The notes beneath the pieces were generated by a model. It had not been told where the DNA came from. It saw nothing but the letters and a program-made list of their open reading frames with translations, and did no database searches. The position numbers and the translations under genes are program-made. 64,000 bases of DNA from Helicobacter pylori (GTDB taxonomy: Bacteria > Campylobacterota > Campylobacteria > Campylobacterales > Helicobacteraceae), in contig NZ_CP011486.1 of assembly GCF_001653455.1 (NCBI RefSeq), forward strand, positions 1,178,001 to 1,242,000, in the 5' to 3' direction. Positions 7,150 through 16,121 of the stretch are shown here, in pieces. Each line of letters opens with the position of its first letter. Positions within the stretch are counted from its first letter, which is position 1.

Positions 7150-7850
7150 TTTAATTCCCCGAATTTGCGCACTCTTTTATAAAAATCGTTGATGATGTTT
7201 TCTAAATCTTTAGGGGTGAAATCAGGCCATAAAATCGGCGTGAAAAACAATTCCGCATAGCTAGACTGCCACAACAAAAAATTAGACAAGCGCATTTCCC
7301 CCCCCGTTCGTAACAATAAATCCACTTCCGGTAAATCATGCGTGTCCAAACGATTGGAGATTTCATTTTCTAGGTTTTCTAAAAGCTCTATATTATTATT
7401 GGGCGGGTTCTCTAACAAACTTTTAAAAGCCCTTGAAAGCTCGTTTTTAGATCCGTAATTAAGGGCTAAAACTTGCGTAAAATCCTTAAAATGCCTGGTA
7501 TCGTTTTCAAGCCGTAAAATCGTGTCCCTCAGTTCTTTAGAAAAGCCCTCTAAATCCCCTATCGCCCTGAAGCGTATGTGATTATTCAAATAAGTGGATC
7601 GCTCATCTTTAAGGTATTTTTTAAGCATTTTCATTAAAAAATCCACTTCACTTTTAGGGCGTTTCCAATTTTCCGTAGAAAAAGCGTAAAGAGTCAAGCA
7701 TTCTAATTGATGGTTAGCGCACCATATTGTAATGTCTTTAAGGGTTTTCACACCCTTTTTATGCCCATAAGCCCTAGCTTTATTCTTTAATCTAGCCCAC
7801 CTGCCATTACCATCCATAATAATGGCAAGATGTTTGAGAGTGTTATCCAA
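7143..7850 (-). CDS. uppS: Undecaprenyl diphosphate synthase (cis-prenyltransferase)
   Basis: A 235-residue UppS. The N-terminal motif HLAIIMDGNGRWA carries the catalytic Asp and the Gly-Asn-Gly-Arg-Trp-Ala signature. The downstream LYAFSTENWKRP and the C-terminal DLLLRTGGEMRLSNFLLWQ and ELFFTPILWPDF motifs are all typical. The enzyme condenses isopentenyl diphosphate onto farnesyl diphosphate to make the C55 carrier for peptidoglycan and O-antigen. The start is TTG, with AAAGG close upstream. It overlaps the following ABC ATPase gene, and 39 bp separate it from the dld stop. Confidence 0.93.
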   Translation of the reverse strand: MDNTLKHLAIIMDGNGRWARLKNKARAYGHKKGVKTLKDITIWCANHQLECLTLYAFSTENWKRPKSEVDFLMKMLKKYLKDERSTYLNNHIRFRAIGDLEGFSKELRDTILRLENDTRHFKDFTQVLALNYGSKNELSRAFKSLLENPPNNNIELLENLENEISNRLDTHDLPEVDLLLRTGGEMRLSNFLLWQSSYAELFFTPILWPDFTPKDLENIINDFYKRVRKFGELKC

Positions 7851-7889
7851 TGCCTTTACCCTTTAAAGAAAGTCTTTAATTATACACCA

Positions 7890-10730
7890 TTAAAGCGTGC
7901 AAGCATCCACTAAATAAGCGATATGCTGCCAAGAAAATCGGGTTTTTTCACTCAAGCCAATCTCGCAAGTGCTAGAAGTGGAAAAGCCCCTTTTAAGATT
8001 ATAAGATTGATAAAATGTTTGAAAGCCATCCAAAGCACTCTCGTTTAATTCAGGGGTAAAAAAGCCCTTATTCCCTGCAAAGCCGCAACAACCCGTCTCT
8101 TTATGGATAACAATCTCACCCAAAGTGCATTTTTTAGCCAGATTCAATAACACCTCTTCTTTATTTTCTAATTTCAAAGCGCACATCGTGTATAAGCCTA
8201 TGTCTTCGTTAATGGGGTTAAATTTTAATTTTGGGCTTAAAATCTCTTCAATATAGACGCTCAAATCATAGACTTTCAAATCCTTATAAGCTTTCATTTG
8301 TTTGAAAAAATGCGTCGAACATGCACTATGGTCTAAGACGATCGGTATTTTGCCATTATCGCTTAATTTTAAAAAAATCGCATGGTTTTTTTCGTTGTTT
8401 TGTTTGGTTAAGTCGGTGTAATTGATAAAGGCTTTCCCGCAACAAAGCGCATTCAATCCATCAGGATACATTACAGAAACCTTGGCTTTTTGGCATAAGG
8501 ATTCAAACGCTTCTTGAACGCTTCTTCTATCTGCCATTTTTGTTGATGGAGAAAACGAGCGGTTGATGCAAGTGCTGAAATAAATGACTTTTTCTTCACT
8601 CTTGAGTATTTTATTTTCTAAAGCATAGGCGTTGTTTTTAGGCATGTAATGGAAGGCTTTAGGGAAAGGCTTGATGAATTTTTTAATCTTTTTAGTCAGG
8701 CTCACTAAATTGTTAGAGCCTATGAGGTTTTGAACCACGACAGCGCTTTTTAAAGAAAAACGAGCCATGCTTGTGGTTGTTTGCATATTATTAAGGATTT
8801 TTGAAGCGAACTTTTTGCCTTTAGGGTTTGTTTGGTAATGATTTAGGGCGATGCTCCCAGTATCAATTTCTAAAGGGCATAAAGTAGAGCACATGTGGCA
8901 CACCGCGCAAGTAGCGTGCGCTAAATATTCAGACTCTTTTAAAAGCTCATCTAATAAAACCTGATCTTCATTATGACCATGACTTACCCTTTCTTTCAAG
9001 CGCTCTATTTCTCTGTGAATGACGATGCGTTGTCGTGGCGTTAAAGACAAGTCTTTACTTGGGCAAATCCTTTCACAAAACCCGCATTCCATGCACATGT
9101 CCAAATATTCTTCAATAGGGTAAATGCTTTTTAAATTTTTAGTGTGGATTTCTTTATCATCAGTGATGATCACATCAGGGTTTAAAAGGCCGTTAGGATC
9201 AAACAACGCTTTGATTTGCTTGTGGATTTGATAAGCTTTTTCTCCCCACTCCATTTCCACAAAAGGGGCTACCATCCTGCCTGTGCCATGTTCGGCTTTG
9301 ATAGAGCCAGAACTTTTACTCACCATTAAAAACATCTCATAAGCCAGATTTTCAAACGCCTTCCTTTCAGCTTCATTTTCTAAAATCGGCGTTACGACAA
9401 AATGCAAATTCCCGCTTAACGCATGCCCAAAAATAATGCTATCATCCTTAAAGCCATGTTTTTTTAAAAGCCCTTCAATCGCTTTTGCCCCTTCTACAAA
9501 ATCCTCTTTACTAAAGCACACGTCTTCAATGATCACAGAGCTTTGGCTTTTTCTTTTTGACGCTGCGATAGGGAAAATGCCTTTTCTGATTTTCCACCAC
9601 GATTGATAGATACTAGGATCGCTGCTGATTTGAGTGTCTAAAACGACCGGTATCGCATTCAAAGCGTCTAAAATCGTTTGCATGTTGTTTTCTAAAATGG
9701 CTCTTTCATCGCTTTCGCTTTGAATGAGTAAGCATGCGTTAGGCTCTTTGATTTCTAAGATCACGCTAGGCATGCCCTCTAAATTTTTCACGCTTTTTAA
9801 GGACGCATAATCCATAAGCTCTGCTGAAGAAATCATTTCAGGATATTTGGCTTTTAAGGCGGCTAAGATTTGAGCGGCTTTGGCGCATTGTTCTAAATTT
9901 TCATAAAACAATAACGCGCAAGTTTTATAAGCGTAGTCTTTCACGCATTCTAATTCCACGCTTGAAATAAAGCCCAAAGTCCCCTCAGAACCTATGAATA
10001 AATGGCTAATGATTTCCATAGGATCTTCAAAATCAATGAGAGCGTTCAAGCTATAGCCGGTGGTGTTTTTGATCTCGTATTTTTTCTTAATGAGAGCGTG
10101 CAACGCTTGGTCTTTTAAAATTTCGTTTCTTAAGTTTAAAACCCCTTCAATCAAATCTTTGCGCATGTTTTTAAAACTCTCAACGCTCTCTTGATTGGCT
10201 GTGTCTAAAAGCGTGCCATCAGCTAAAATGACTCTTAAGGATTTTAAGGTTTTATAGCTATTTTGTTCCACCCCGCAACACATCCCGCTAGCGTTATTAG
10301 CAACAATCCCCCCTATCATAGCGGTGTTTATCGTAGCGGGATCCGGGCCTATTTTCTTATGGTAAGGTTTTAATAAAGCGTTCGCATGACTCCCTATGAC
10401 TCCGCATGCAAGCTTGATGCTTTGAGCGTTATCTAAAACGCGAGCGTCTTTAAAAAAATGCGTAGCCATAACCAGCACCCCATCGCAACTCGCCTGCCCT
10501 GATAAGGAACTCCCAGCCGCTCTAAAAGTCAATGAAACGCTGTGTTTTTGAGCTAAAATGCAAAGCTTTTGAACTTCTTCTTCATTTTTCACCCAAACGA
10601 CTATTTTAGGGATATAACGATAGCATGACGCATCAATGCCATAAGCCAAACGGCGTAAGTAATCCTTAAAAACCCGCTCGTTTAAAAATTTGCTCGCTTC
10701 CCTAAAAAAAGCTTGGTAATTTTCTTCCAC
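7890..10730 (-). CDS. dld: FAD/Fe-S D-lactate dehydrogenase (Dld-II type)
   Basis: A 946-residue fusion enzyme. An FAD-binding PCMH domain (about 35-220, with SLTFRAAGSSLSGQA and GGIVANNASGM) is followed by an FAD-oxidase C-terminal domain (about 260-520, IIFGHALSGNLHFVVTP and KAEHGTGRMVAPF). Two 4Fe-4S motifs follow, CMECGFCERICPS (about 545) and CAVCHMCSTLCPLE (about 607). Two CCG-type cysteine domains complete it (CCGKAF and CCGFAGNKGFF). This layout fits quinone-linked respiratory D-lactate or 2-hydroxyacid dehydrogenases, membrane-associated and feeding the menaquinone pool. The start is GTG with GGAG 5 nt upstream. The gene is divergent from the rhodanese-like gene. D-lactate as substrate is inferred from the family. 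Confidence 0.88.
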   Translation of the reverse strand: MEENYQAFFREASKFLNERVFKDYLRRLAYGIDASCYRYIPKIVVWVKNEEEVQKLCILAQKHSVSLTFRAAGSSLSGQASCDGVLVMATHFFKDARVLDNAQSIKLACGVIGSHANALLKPYHKKIGPDPATINTAMIGGIVANNASGMCCGVEQNSYKTLKSLRVILADGTLLDTANQESVESFKNMRKDLIEGVLNLRNEILKDQALHALIKKKYEIKNTTGYSLNALIDFEDPMEIISHLFIGSEGTLGFISSVELECVKDYAYKTCALLFYENLEQCAKAAQILAALKAKYPEMISSAELMDYASLKSVKNLEGMPSVILEIKEPNACLLIQSESDERAILENNMQTILDALNAIPVVLDTQISSDPSIYQSWWKIRKGIFPIAASKRKSQSSVIIEDVCFSKEDFVEGAKAIEGLLKKHGFKDDSIIFGHALSGNLHFVVTPILENEAERKAFENLAYEMFLMVSKSSGSIKAEHGTGRMVAPFVEMEWGEKAYQIHKQIKALFDPNGLLNPDVIITDDKEIHTKNLKSIYPIEEYLDMCMECGFCERICPSKDLSLTPRQRIVIHREIERLKERVSHGHNEDQVLLDELLKESEYLAHATCAVCHMCSTLCPLEIDTGSIALNHYQTNPKGKKFASKILNNMQTTTSMARFSLKSAVVVQNLIGSNNLVSLTKKIKKFIKPFPKAFHYMPKNNAYALENKILKSEEKVIYFSTCINRSFSPSTKMADRRSVQEAFESLCQKAKVSVMYPDGLNALCCGKAFINYTDLTKQNNEKNHAIFLKLSDNGKIPIVLDHSACSTHFFKQMKAYKDLKVYDLSVYIEEILSPKLKFNPINEDIGLYTMCALKLENKEEVLLNLAKKCTLGEIVIHKETGCCGFAGNKGFFTPELNESALDGFQTFYQSYNLKRGFSTSSTCEIGLSEKTRFSWQHIAYLVDACTL

Positions 10731-10801
10731 AACCGCTCCCTAAACATTCCTATTTATCAAATCATTGTAACATAACCTTACTTTAAAAATTAAGGATAAA
10801 C

Positions 10802-11140
10802 ATGCTTGAAGATTATGCAATCAGTTTAGAAGAAGTCAATTTTAATGATTTTATCGTGGTGGATGTACGCGAATTGGACGAATATGAAGAATTGCATTTG
10901 CCTAATTCTACGCTCATTAGCGTCAATGATGAAGAAAAGCTCGCTGATTTTTTATCTCAACACAAAGATAAAAAAGTATTGCTCCATTGCAGGTCTGGGG
11001 CTAGGGCTTTAAATGCGGCTAAAAGCATGCATGCATTAGGCTATACGCCCTATTATTTAGAGGGCAATGTCTATGACTTTGAAAAATACGGCTTTAGAAT
11101 GATCTATAACGACACTTCTTTGAGCGGTAAAAAAAACTAG
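10802..11140 (+). CDS. Rhodanese-like sulfurtransferase domain protein
   Basis: A 112-residue single-domain rhodanese. The family entry motif is VVDVRELDEYEELHLPNS (about 22-39). The active-site loop LLHCRSGARA (about 61-70) holds the catalytic Cys, which would carry persulfide sulfur. The next loop LEGNVYDFEKYGF fits the usual GGxxxW region. The protein is cytoplasmic with no signal peptide. An AAGGATA ribosome binding site precedes the ATG. Two bp separate it from hemD, so the two are co-transcribed. The sulfur acceptor is unknown. Confidence 0.85.
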   Translation: MLEDYAISLEEVNFNDFIVVDVRELDEYEELHLPNSTLISVNDEEKLADFLSQHKDKKVLLHCRSGARALNAAKSMHALGYTPYYLEGNVYDFEKYGFRMIYNDTSLSGKKN

Positions 11141-11142
11141 GC

Positions 11143-11817
11143 ATGAGGGAGATTGTATGGGTGCATTCTCAAAGGATTGCCCCTTATAAAACTCTCATCT
11201 TAAATGAATTATGCTACTATCCTTTAGAATTAGACTTAACCCCTTTTAACGCCCTGATTTTCACCTCTAAAAATGCAGTGTTTTCCTTGCTAGAAACTTT
11301 AAACAATAGCCCTAAACTCAAAATGTTACAAAATATCCCCGCTTACGCTTTGAGCGAACCCACCGCCAAAACCCTACAAGATCATTATTTTAAAACCGCC
11401 TTTATAGGGAAAAAAGCTCATGGCAAAGAGTTTGCCAAAGAAATCATTCCTTTATTGGAAAAAAAAAGCGTTTTGTATCTCAGGGCAAAAGACATTGTTT
11501 CTTCTTTAGACGCTATCCTTTTAGAGCATGGGATCAATCTTAAGCAAGCCGTTATTTATGAAAACAAGCTCAAACATTTGACTTTAAGCGAACAAAACGC
11601 CCTAAAACCCCAAGAAAATAGCATTCTTATTTTTACCGCCATAAGCCATGCAAAAGCCTTTTTGCACTATTTTGAATTTTTAAAAAATTACACCGCCATC
11701 AGCATTGGCAACACGACCGCTTCTTATTTAAAAGATCAAGGCATTCAAAGCTATGTTGCTCAAAAACCCTCTTTAGAGGCGTGTTTGAATTTAGCTTTAA
11801 GTTTGAAAGTTGATTAA
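11143..11817 (+). CDS. hemD: Uroporphyrinogen-III synthase
   Basis: A 224-residue protein. Recognisable elements of this weakly conserved family are FNALIFTSKNAVFSLLETL near the N-terminus, LYLRAKDIVSSLD in the middle, and ILIFTAISHAKAF followed by the AISIGNTTASYLKDQG loop near the C-terminus. HemD cyclises hydroxymethylbilane to uroporphyrinogen III in tetrapyrrole synthesis. It follows the rhodanese-like gene by 2 bp and is followed after 45 bp by crcB. Sequence identity in this family is generally low, so the call relies on the combined motifs, the length and gene order remembered from H. pylori. Confidence 0.82.
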   Translation: MREIVWVHSQRIAPYKTLILNELCYYPLELDLTPFNALIFTSKNAVFSLLETLNNSPKLKMLQNIPAYALSEPTAKTLQDHYFKTAFIGKKAHGKEFAKEIIPLLEKKSVLYLRAKDIVSSLDAILLEHGINLKQAVIYENKLKHLTLSEQNALKPQENSILIFTAISHAKAFLHYFEFLKNYTAISIGNTTASYLKDQGIQSYVAQKPSLEACLNLALSLKVD

Positions 11818-11862
11818 AAACATCTCATTATAATGCTTTCAATTATTTTTAAAGGATGATGC

Positions 11863-12255
11863 ATGAATTTTGTTTTTTTATGGGCCGCTTTAGGGGGAGC
11901 GATAGGGAGTTCGTTAAGGTATTTTGTGGGCAAAATGATGCCTAGCAAATTTTTAATGTTTGAAAGTTTTCCTTTAGGGACTTTTAGCGTGAATCTCATA
12001 GGGTGTTTTGTCATCGGCTTTATGGGGCATTTGGCCGTTAAAAAAGTTTTTGGCGATGATTTTGGGATCTTTTTTGTTACCGGGGTTTTAGGGGGTTTTA
12101 CGACCTTTTCTTCTTACGGGTTAGACACTTTAAAGCTCTTGCAAAAATCCCAATACATGGAAGCCCTTTCTTACGTTTTAGGCACTAATATTTTAGGGCT
12201 TGTTGGGGTGGCTATCGGCTGGTTTTTGGCTAAAAATTTTGTAGGCATTAATTAA
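11863..12255 (+). CDS. crcB: Fluoride ion channel CrcB/Fluc
   Basis: A 130-residue protein with four hydrophobic segments. Family hallmarks are GGAIGSSLRYFVGK at the N-terminus (about 11-24), PLGTFSVNLIGCFVIGF (about 40-56) with the pore Asn, and GVLGGFTTFSSYGLDT (about 74-89) with the Phe-box Phe and Thr-Thr residues. Fluc dimers export fluoride from the cytoplasm. The ribosome binding site AAAGGATG lies just before the ATG. I see no fluoride riboswitch in the 45-bp gap before it. A hairpin terminator follows. Confidence 0.93.
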   Translation: MNFVFLWAALGGAIGSSLRYFVGKMMPSKFLMFESFPLGTFSVNLIGCFVIGFMGHLAVKKVFGDDFGIFFVTGVLGGFTTFSSYGLDTLKLLQKSQYMEALSYVLGTNILGLVGVAIGWFLAKNFVGIN

Positions 12256-12281
12256 AAACGCTTTCTAGTGTTTTTAATTTT
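12252..12281 (+). terminator. Terminator between crcB and hemW
   Basis: TTAAAAAC and GTTTTTAA arms (with GC/GT at the loop base) flank a short loop and are followed by TTTTAG. The element is symmetrical enough to serve both convergent genes. Confidence 0.55.
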
Positions 12282-12314
12282 AGACTTAATATTTTATAGA
12301 ACAAAGCCTAAAAA

Positions 12315-13367
12315 TCATAGCAGCCACAAAGCCATTTCATCGGCCATGAAAAAATCGCTCGCTACCAAGCGGTTGTTTTTAATGAAAGCCTTATTTTCTT
12401 TAGTTAAAAGCTCCACTTTGTGAGCATCTAACAGGTTAATCTCAACCCCTAAAATGCACCTTAAGCCCAAAAACAGCTTTTCTAATCGCTTGTCTTGTTC
12501 GCTAAGCGTCTCAACTTGGCGTTGTAGGGGGTCTTTAATATAACTTTCTATGAGTTTTTTTGCATAAAAACGCTCATTTTCCACGCAGCCCACAGCGCCA
12601 GCCCCACACCCTAAATAATCTTTAGCCCCCCAGTAAGCTAGATTGTGTTTGACTTGGTAATTCCTAGCGTAATTGGACACTTCGTATTGCTTGAAAGAAA
12701 AGCCCTCTAAAGTTTCTTTCACTACATTGTCAAAATCCACGCTTGAGGGTTTTTTAGCGTTTTTTTCTAAATTCGTGTTTTTTTCAATACTCAAAGAATA
12801 AGCACTCAAATGGTTGATGGGGAGTTCTTTGGCGAGTTTCAATTCTTCTTTTAAAGAGTTTTCATTATCTAATGGGGTGTTATAAATCAAATCAATGCTG
12901 ATATTTTCAATCCCGCTTTTAAAAATAGTTTCTATCACAGGAGCGATATTTTTGGAATGCTGGCGCTCTAAAAACAATAATTTATCCTCCCTAAAACTTT
13001 GCACCCCTAAACTCAAGCGGTTGACCCCTAAATCTTTTAAGCCTTGACACCAGTTTTTAGAGATGAGTTCAGGGTTAGCTTCAGTGGTGATCTCGCAATC
13101 TAAACTCAAACTCGCATTTTGATGGATGCTTTCAAAAATCTTTTCAAAAGACTCCACGCTTAAAGTGTTGGGCGTGCCGCCGCCAATAAAGACACTCTCA
13201 ATTTTTTCATGGGTTTGGTTTAGGGCATGTTTTAAATCCAAGCATAACGCTTGCGTGTATTCTTCTTTCAATTCGCTCTTGTTTTCATAGGAATTGAAAG
13301 CGCAATAACCGCATTTATTTTCACAAAAAGGGATATGAATATATAAAATCATATTTATTTCACTCAT
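12315..13367 (-). CDS. hemW: Radical SAM protein, HemW-like (annotated as HemN family)
   Basis: A 350-residue radical SAM protein. The Fe-S motif is HIPFCENKCGYCAF (CxxxCxxC, about 11-24), followed by FIGGGTPNTL, LGVQSF and the HemN-type C-terminal region. The length (about 350) fits HemW, a heme chaperone, rather than true coproporphyrinogen dehydrogenase HemN (about 450 residues). HemW lacks the N-terminal extension of HemN, and none is visible here. A second Met at codon 6 (MILYIHIPF) is an alternative start; neither has a strong ribosome binding site. The gene is divergent from the cytochrome c553 gene. Confidence 0.82.
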   Translation of the reverse strand: MSEINMILYIHIPFCENKCGYCAFNSYENKSELKEEYTQALCLDLKHALNQTHEKIESVFIGGGTPNTLSVESFEKIFESIHQNASLSLDCEITTEANPELISKNWCQGLKDLGVNRLSLGVQSFREDKLLFLERQHSKNIAPVIETIFKSGIENISIDLIYNTPLDNENSLKEELKLAKELPINHLSAYSLSIEKNTNLEKNAKKPSSVDFDNVVKETLEGFSFKQYEVSNYARNYQVKHNLAYWGAKDYLGCGAGAVGCVENERFYAKKLIESYIKDPLQRQVETLSEQDKRLEKLFLGLRCILGVEINLLDAHKVELLTKENKAFIKNNRLVASDFFMADEMALWLL

Positions 13368-13445
13368 TTTTACTTTATTTTAAGCAAAGCTTAAACTTGG
13401 AATTGTATCATTTTAAGATCATTTTGATAAATAAGGAGATGAACT

Positions 13446-13736
13446 ATGAAAAAGGTTATTGTGGCTTTAGGCGTTTTAGCGTTCGCCAACGCGTTAATGG
13501 CAGCTGATGTTAAAGTGCTTGCTAAAAGTTGTGCCGCTTGCCATGGGGTTAAGTTTGAAAAGAAAGCCTTAGGTAAAAGCAAAATCGTTAACATGATGAG
13601 TGAAGCGGAAATTGAAAAAACTCTTATGGATTTTAAAAACGGCACCAATAAAAATCCTGTCATGACCGCGCAAGCTAAGAAATTGAGCGATGAAGACATC
13701 AAGGCTTTAGCTAAATACATCCCCACTCTCAAATAA
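13446..13736 (+). CDS. Periplasmic cytochrome c553
   Basis: A 96-residue class I c-type cytochrome. The signal peptide MKKVIVALGVLAFANALMA is cleaved before AD. The heme-binding CAACH motif (about 30-34) attaches heme covalently, and the Met in the NPVM segment (about 72-75) is the likely sixth ligand. It should carry electrons from the bc1 complex to the cbb3 oxidase in the periplasm. A strong AAGGAG ribosome binding site precedes the ATG. A small inverted repeat (TTTAAGC-AAA-GCTTAAA) lies in the intergenic region shared with hemW. Confidence 0.93.
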   Translation: MKKVIVALGVLAFANALMAADVKVLAKSCAACHGVKFEKKALGKSKIVNMMSEAEIEKTLMDFKNGTNKNPVMTAQAKKLSDEDIKALAKYIPTLK

Positions 13737-13743
13737 ACTCTCT

Positions 13744-13782
13744 TAATCTTAATAGTGCTATTTTGGCGCTATTAAGATTAGT
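13744..13782 (+). terminator. Terminator after cytochrome c553
   Basis: TAATCTTAATAG and CTATTAAGATTA form a 12-bp stem, with partial GC pairing extending it at the loop side. A T-rich stretch follows after about 15 nt. It is one of the strongest hairpins in the window. Confidence 0.75.
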
Positions 13783-13850
13783 TTCAAACCCTTTTTTCTT
13801 AATTTTTGATTTTAATGGCATTCTTAACCCTATTTAAAGCCAGCATACAC

Positions 13851-13856
13851 TATAAT
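13851..13856 (+). promoter_or_regulatory. -10 element of the rppH-lysC-hobA-holB-folP unit
   Basis: A consensus TATAAT lies 41 bp upstream of the rppH ATG, preceded by an AT-rich stretch without a clear -35, as is usual for H. pylori sigma80 promoters. The next four genes downstream overlap or abut, so this probably drives all five. Confidence 0.65.
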
Positions 13857-13897
13857 ACGATCTTACATCAAACAAGAAAGAGCTAGAATAAAGACCT

Positions 13898-14371
13898 ATG
13901 CCACATAAAAAGTATCGTCCTAATGTTGCGGCTATTATTGTGTCGCCAGACTACCCTAATACATGCGAAATTTTTATCGCTGAGCGCGTGGATATTGAAG
14001 GAGCTTGGCAATTCCCCCAAGGGGGCATTGATGAGGGCGAGACCCCTTTAGAAGCGCTCCATAGGGAATTGTTAGAAGAAATTGGCACGAATGAGATAGA
14101 GATTTTAGCGCAATACCCCAGATGGATCGCTTATGATTTCCCAAGCAACATGGAACATAAATTCTATTCCTTTGATGGGCAAAAACAGCGCTATTTTTTA
14201 GTGCGCCTAAAGCGTGCGAACAACATTGATTTAAACAAACACACGCCAGAATTTAGGGCTTATCAATTCATTCATTTAAAGGATTTGCTTAAAAAAGTCG
14301 TTCCCTTTAAGCGTCAAGTGTACCGCCAAGTCATCGCTTATTTTAGAAGAGAGGGGTATTTGGGGTGTTAA
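13898..14371 (+). CDS. rppH: RNA pyrophosphohydrolase (NudH/RppH)
   Basis: A 157-residue Nudix hydrolase. The Nudix box [22 protein letters not shown] (about 42-63) has all canonical residues (GxxxExxxxxxxREUxEExG). The N-terminal [11 protein letters not shown] and the [12 protein letters not shown] context match the RppH subfamily. The enzyme removes pyrophosphate from 5'-triphosphate RNA and so starts mRNA decay; it also hydrolyses dinucleoside polyphosphates. Older H. pylori annotations call it invasion protein A. The stop overlaps the lysC start by 7 bp. Confidence 0.93.
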   Translation: MPHKKYRPNVAAIIVSPDYPNTCEIFIAERVDIEGAWQFPQGGIDEGETPLEALHRELLEEIGTNEIEILAQYPRWIAYDFPSNMEHKFYSFDGQKQRYFLVRLKRANNIDLNKHTPEFRAYQFIHLKDLLKKVVPFKRQVYRQVIAYFRREGYLGC

Positions 14372-15582
14372 TCGTTCAAAAATACGGCGGCACGAGCATG
14401 GGTAGTATAGAAAGGATCCACAATGTCGCCCAAAGGGTTTTAGAAAGCGTCAAATTAGGGCATCAAGTCGTGGTGGTGGTTTCGGCGATGAGCGGCGAAA
14501 CGGATCGGCTTTTAGAATTTGGCAAGAATTTTAGCCATAACCCTAACAAGCGAGAAATGGATAGGATCGTGAGCGTGGGGGAATTGATTTCAAGCGCGGC
14601 TTTGAGCATGGCGTTAGAGAGGTATGGGCATAGGGCTATTTCCTTGAGCGGGAAAGAAGCGGGTATTTTAACCAGCTCGCATTTTCAAAACGCTGTGATC
14701 CAATCCATTGACAACAAACGCATTAAAGATCTTTTAGAAAAAAACTACATTGTGGTGATCGCTGGGTTTCAAGGCGCTGATATTCATGGCGAAACGACAA
14801 CTTTAGGGCGTGGGGGGAGCGATTTGAGTGCGGTCGCTTTAGCCGGGGCTTTAAAGGCGGATTTGTGTGAAATTTATACCGATGTGGATGGCGTTTATAC
14901 CACCGATCCTCGCATTGAAGAAAAGGCTCAAAAAATCGCGCAAATCAGCTATGATGAAATGCTTGAACTAGCCTCTATGGGGGCTAAAGTGTTGTTAAAC
15001 CGCTCGGTAGAATTGGCTAAAAAACTCAGCGTGAAATTGGTAACTCGCAACTCGTTTAATCATAGCGAAGGCACGCTCATTGTGGCTGAAAAAGACTTTA
15101 AAGGAGAACGCATGGAAACCCCTATTGTGAGCGGGATCGCATTGGATAAAAATCAAGCTCGTGTGAGCATGGAGGGCGTGGAAGATCGGCCTGGCATTGC
15201 CGCTGAAATCTTTGGCGCTTTAGCGGAGTATCGCATCAATGTGGATATGATAGTCCAAACGATCGGCAGAGACGGCAAAACGGATTTGGATTTCACGATC
15301 GTTAAAACCCAAATAGAAGAAACCAAGCAAGCCTTAAAGCCTTTTTTAGCGCAAATGGATTCCATTGATTATGATGAAAATATCGCTAAAGTTTCTATAG
15401 TGGGCGTGGGCATGAAATCGCATTCTGGGGTGGCGAGCATCGCTTTTAAGGCCCTAGCCAAAGACAACATCAATATCATGATGATTTCTACAAGCGAGAT
15501 TAAAATTTCGGTTTTGATTGATATTAAATACGCGGAATTAGCCGTTAGAACTTTGCATGCGGTGTATCAATTAGATCAATGA
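14365..15582 (+). CDS. lysC: Aspartokinase
   Basis: A 405-residue aspartate kinase that phosphorylates aspartate as the entry to lysine, threonine, methionine and diaminopimelate synthesis. The N-terminal KYGGTSMGS (about 5-13) is the substrate-binding signature, and the [16 protein letters not shown] segment (about 147-162) is the kinase core. Two C-terminal ACT domains (about 265-405) include [12 protein letters not shown] and [13 protein letters not shown], where lysine and threonine feedback occurs in relatives. The start is GTG inside the rppH end, preceded by GAGAGGGG. The stop overlaps the hobA start by 4 bp, indicating translational coupling. Confidence 0.94.
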   Translation: MLIVQKYGGTSMGSIERIHNVAQRVLESVKLGHQVVVVVSAMSGETDRLLEFGKNFSHNPNKREMDRIVSVGELISSAALSMALERYGHRAISLSGKEAGILTSSHFQNAVIQSIDNKRIKDLLEKNYIVVIAGFQGADIHGETTTLGRGGSDLSAVALAGALKADLCEIYTDVDGVYTTDPRIEEKAQKIAQISYDEMLELASMGAKVLLNRSVELAKKLSVKLVTRNSFNHSEGTLIVAEKDFKGERMETPIVSGIALDKNQARVSMEGVEDRPGIAAEIFGALAEYRINVDMIVQTIGRDGKTDLDFTIVKTQIEETKQALKPFLAQMDSIDYDENIAKVSIVGVGMKSHSGVASIAFKALAKDNINIMMISTSEIKISVLIDIKYAELAVRTLHAVYQLDQ

Positions 15583-16121
15583 AAAATTTCTATGATTGGA
15601 TCAGGGAATTTGTGCGCGATCAGGGTGAGTTTATCGCTCAACAAAGCGGGTGGTTAGAATTAGAGCGTTCAAGCTATGCAAAACTCATCGCGCAAACCAT
15701 TTCGCATGTGCTTAATGGCGGTTCGCTGTTAGTGAGCGTGGATTCTTCTAGACACTGGTTTTTAAACTACATTCTTTCCAATCTCAACCCTAAAGATTTA
15801 AAAGAGCGCCCTTTATTGTCTGTCATTGATTTCAACGCTTCTTCTTTCTACCCCAAAAATGACGCAAACCTTTCTCTAGCCACCATAGAGCTCACTTATC
15901 AAAGCCCCATGTTTTGGCATGTTGGCAAAATTGAAAACGAAGGCTTAAAAACAATACTATTAAGTAAAATCCCTAGTTTTTTATGGCTTTTTGAAGAGCT
16001 TAAAGAAGACTGCTTGCTTTTAAAAGAGCATGATAGTTTGCTAGATTATAAATTATTGCAACTCTTCAAACTCTTTGAAAACGCGCTTTTTAGCGTGCTA
16101 TACAATAAGGTTACTTTGTGA
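15579..16121 (+). CDS. hobA: DnaA initiator-associating protein HobA
   Basis: A 180-residue protein that I recognise as HobA, the H. pylori DnaA-binding replication initiation factor. It has the SIS-like fold of E. coli DiaA although sequence similarity is low. The typical start ([18 protein letters not shown]) and the SLLVSVDSSRHWF segment are present. HobA tetramers bind the DnaA N-terminal domain and promote oligomerisation at oriC. It overlaps lysC by 4 bp and holB by 4 bp, so its dose is tied to a replication clamp-loader subunit. The identification is from remembered sequence and gene order. Confidence 0.9.
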   Translation: MKNFYDWIREFVRDQGEFIAQQSGWLELERSSYAKLIAQTISHVLNGGSLLVSVDSSRHWFLNYILSNLNPKDLKERPLLSVIDFNASSFYPKNDANLSLATIELTYQSPMFWHVGKIENEGLKTILLSKIPSFLWLFEELKEDCLLLKEHDSLLDYKLLQLFKLFENALFSVLYNKVTL

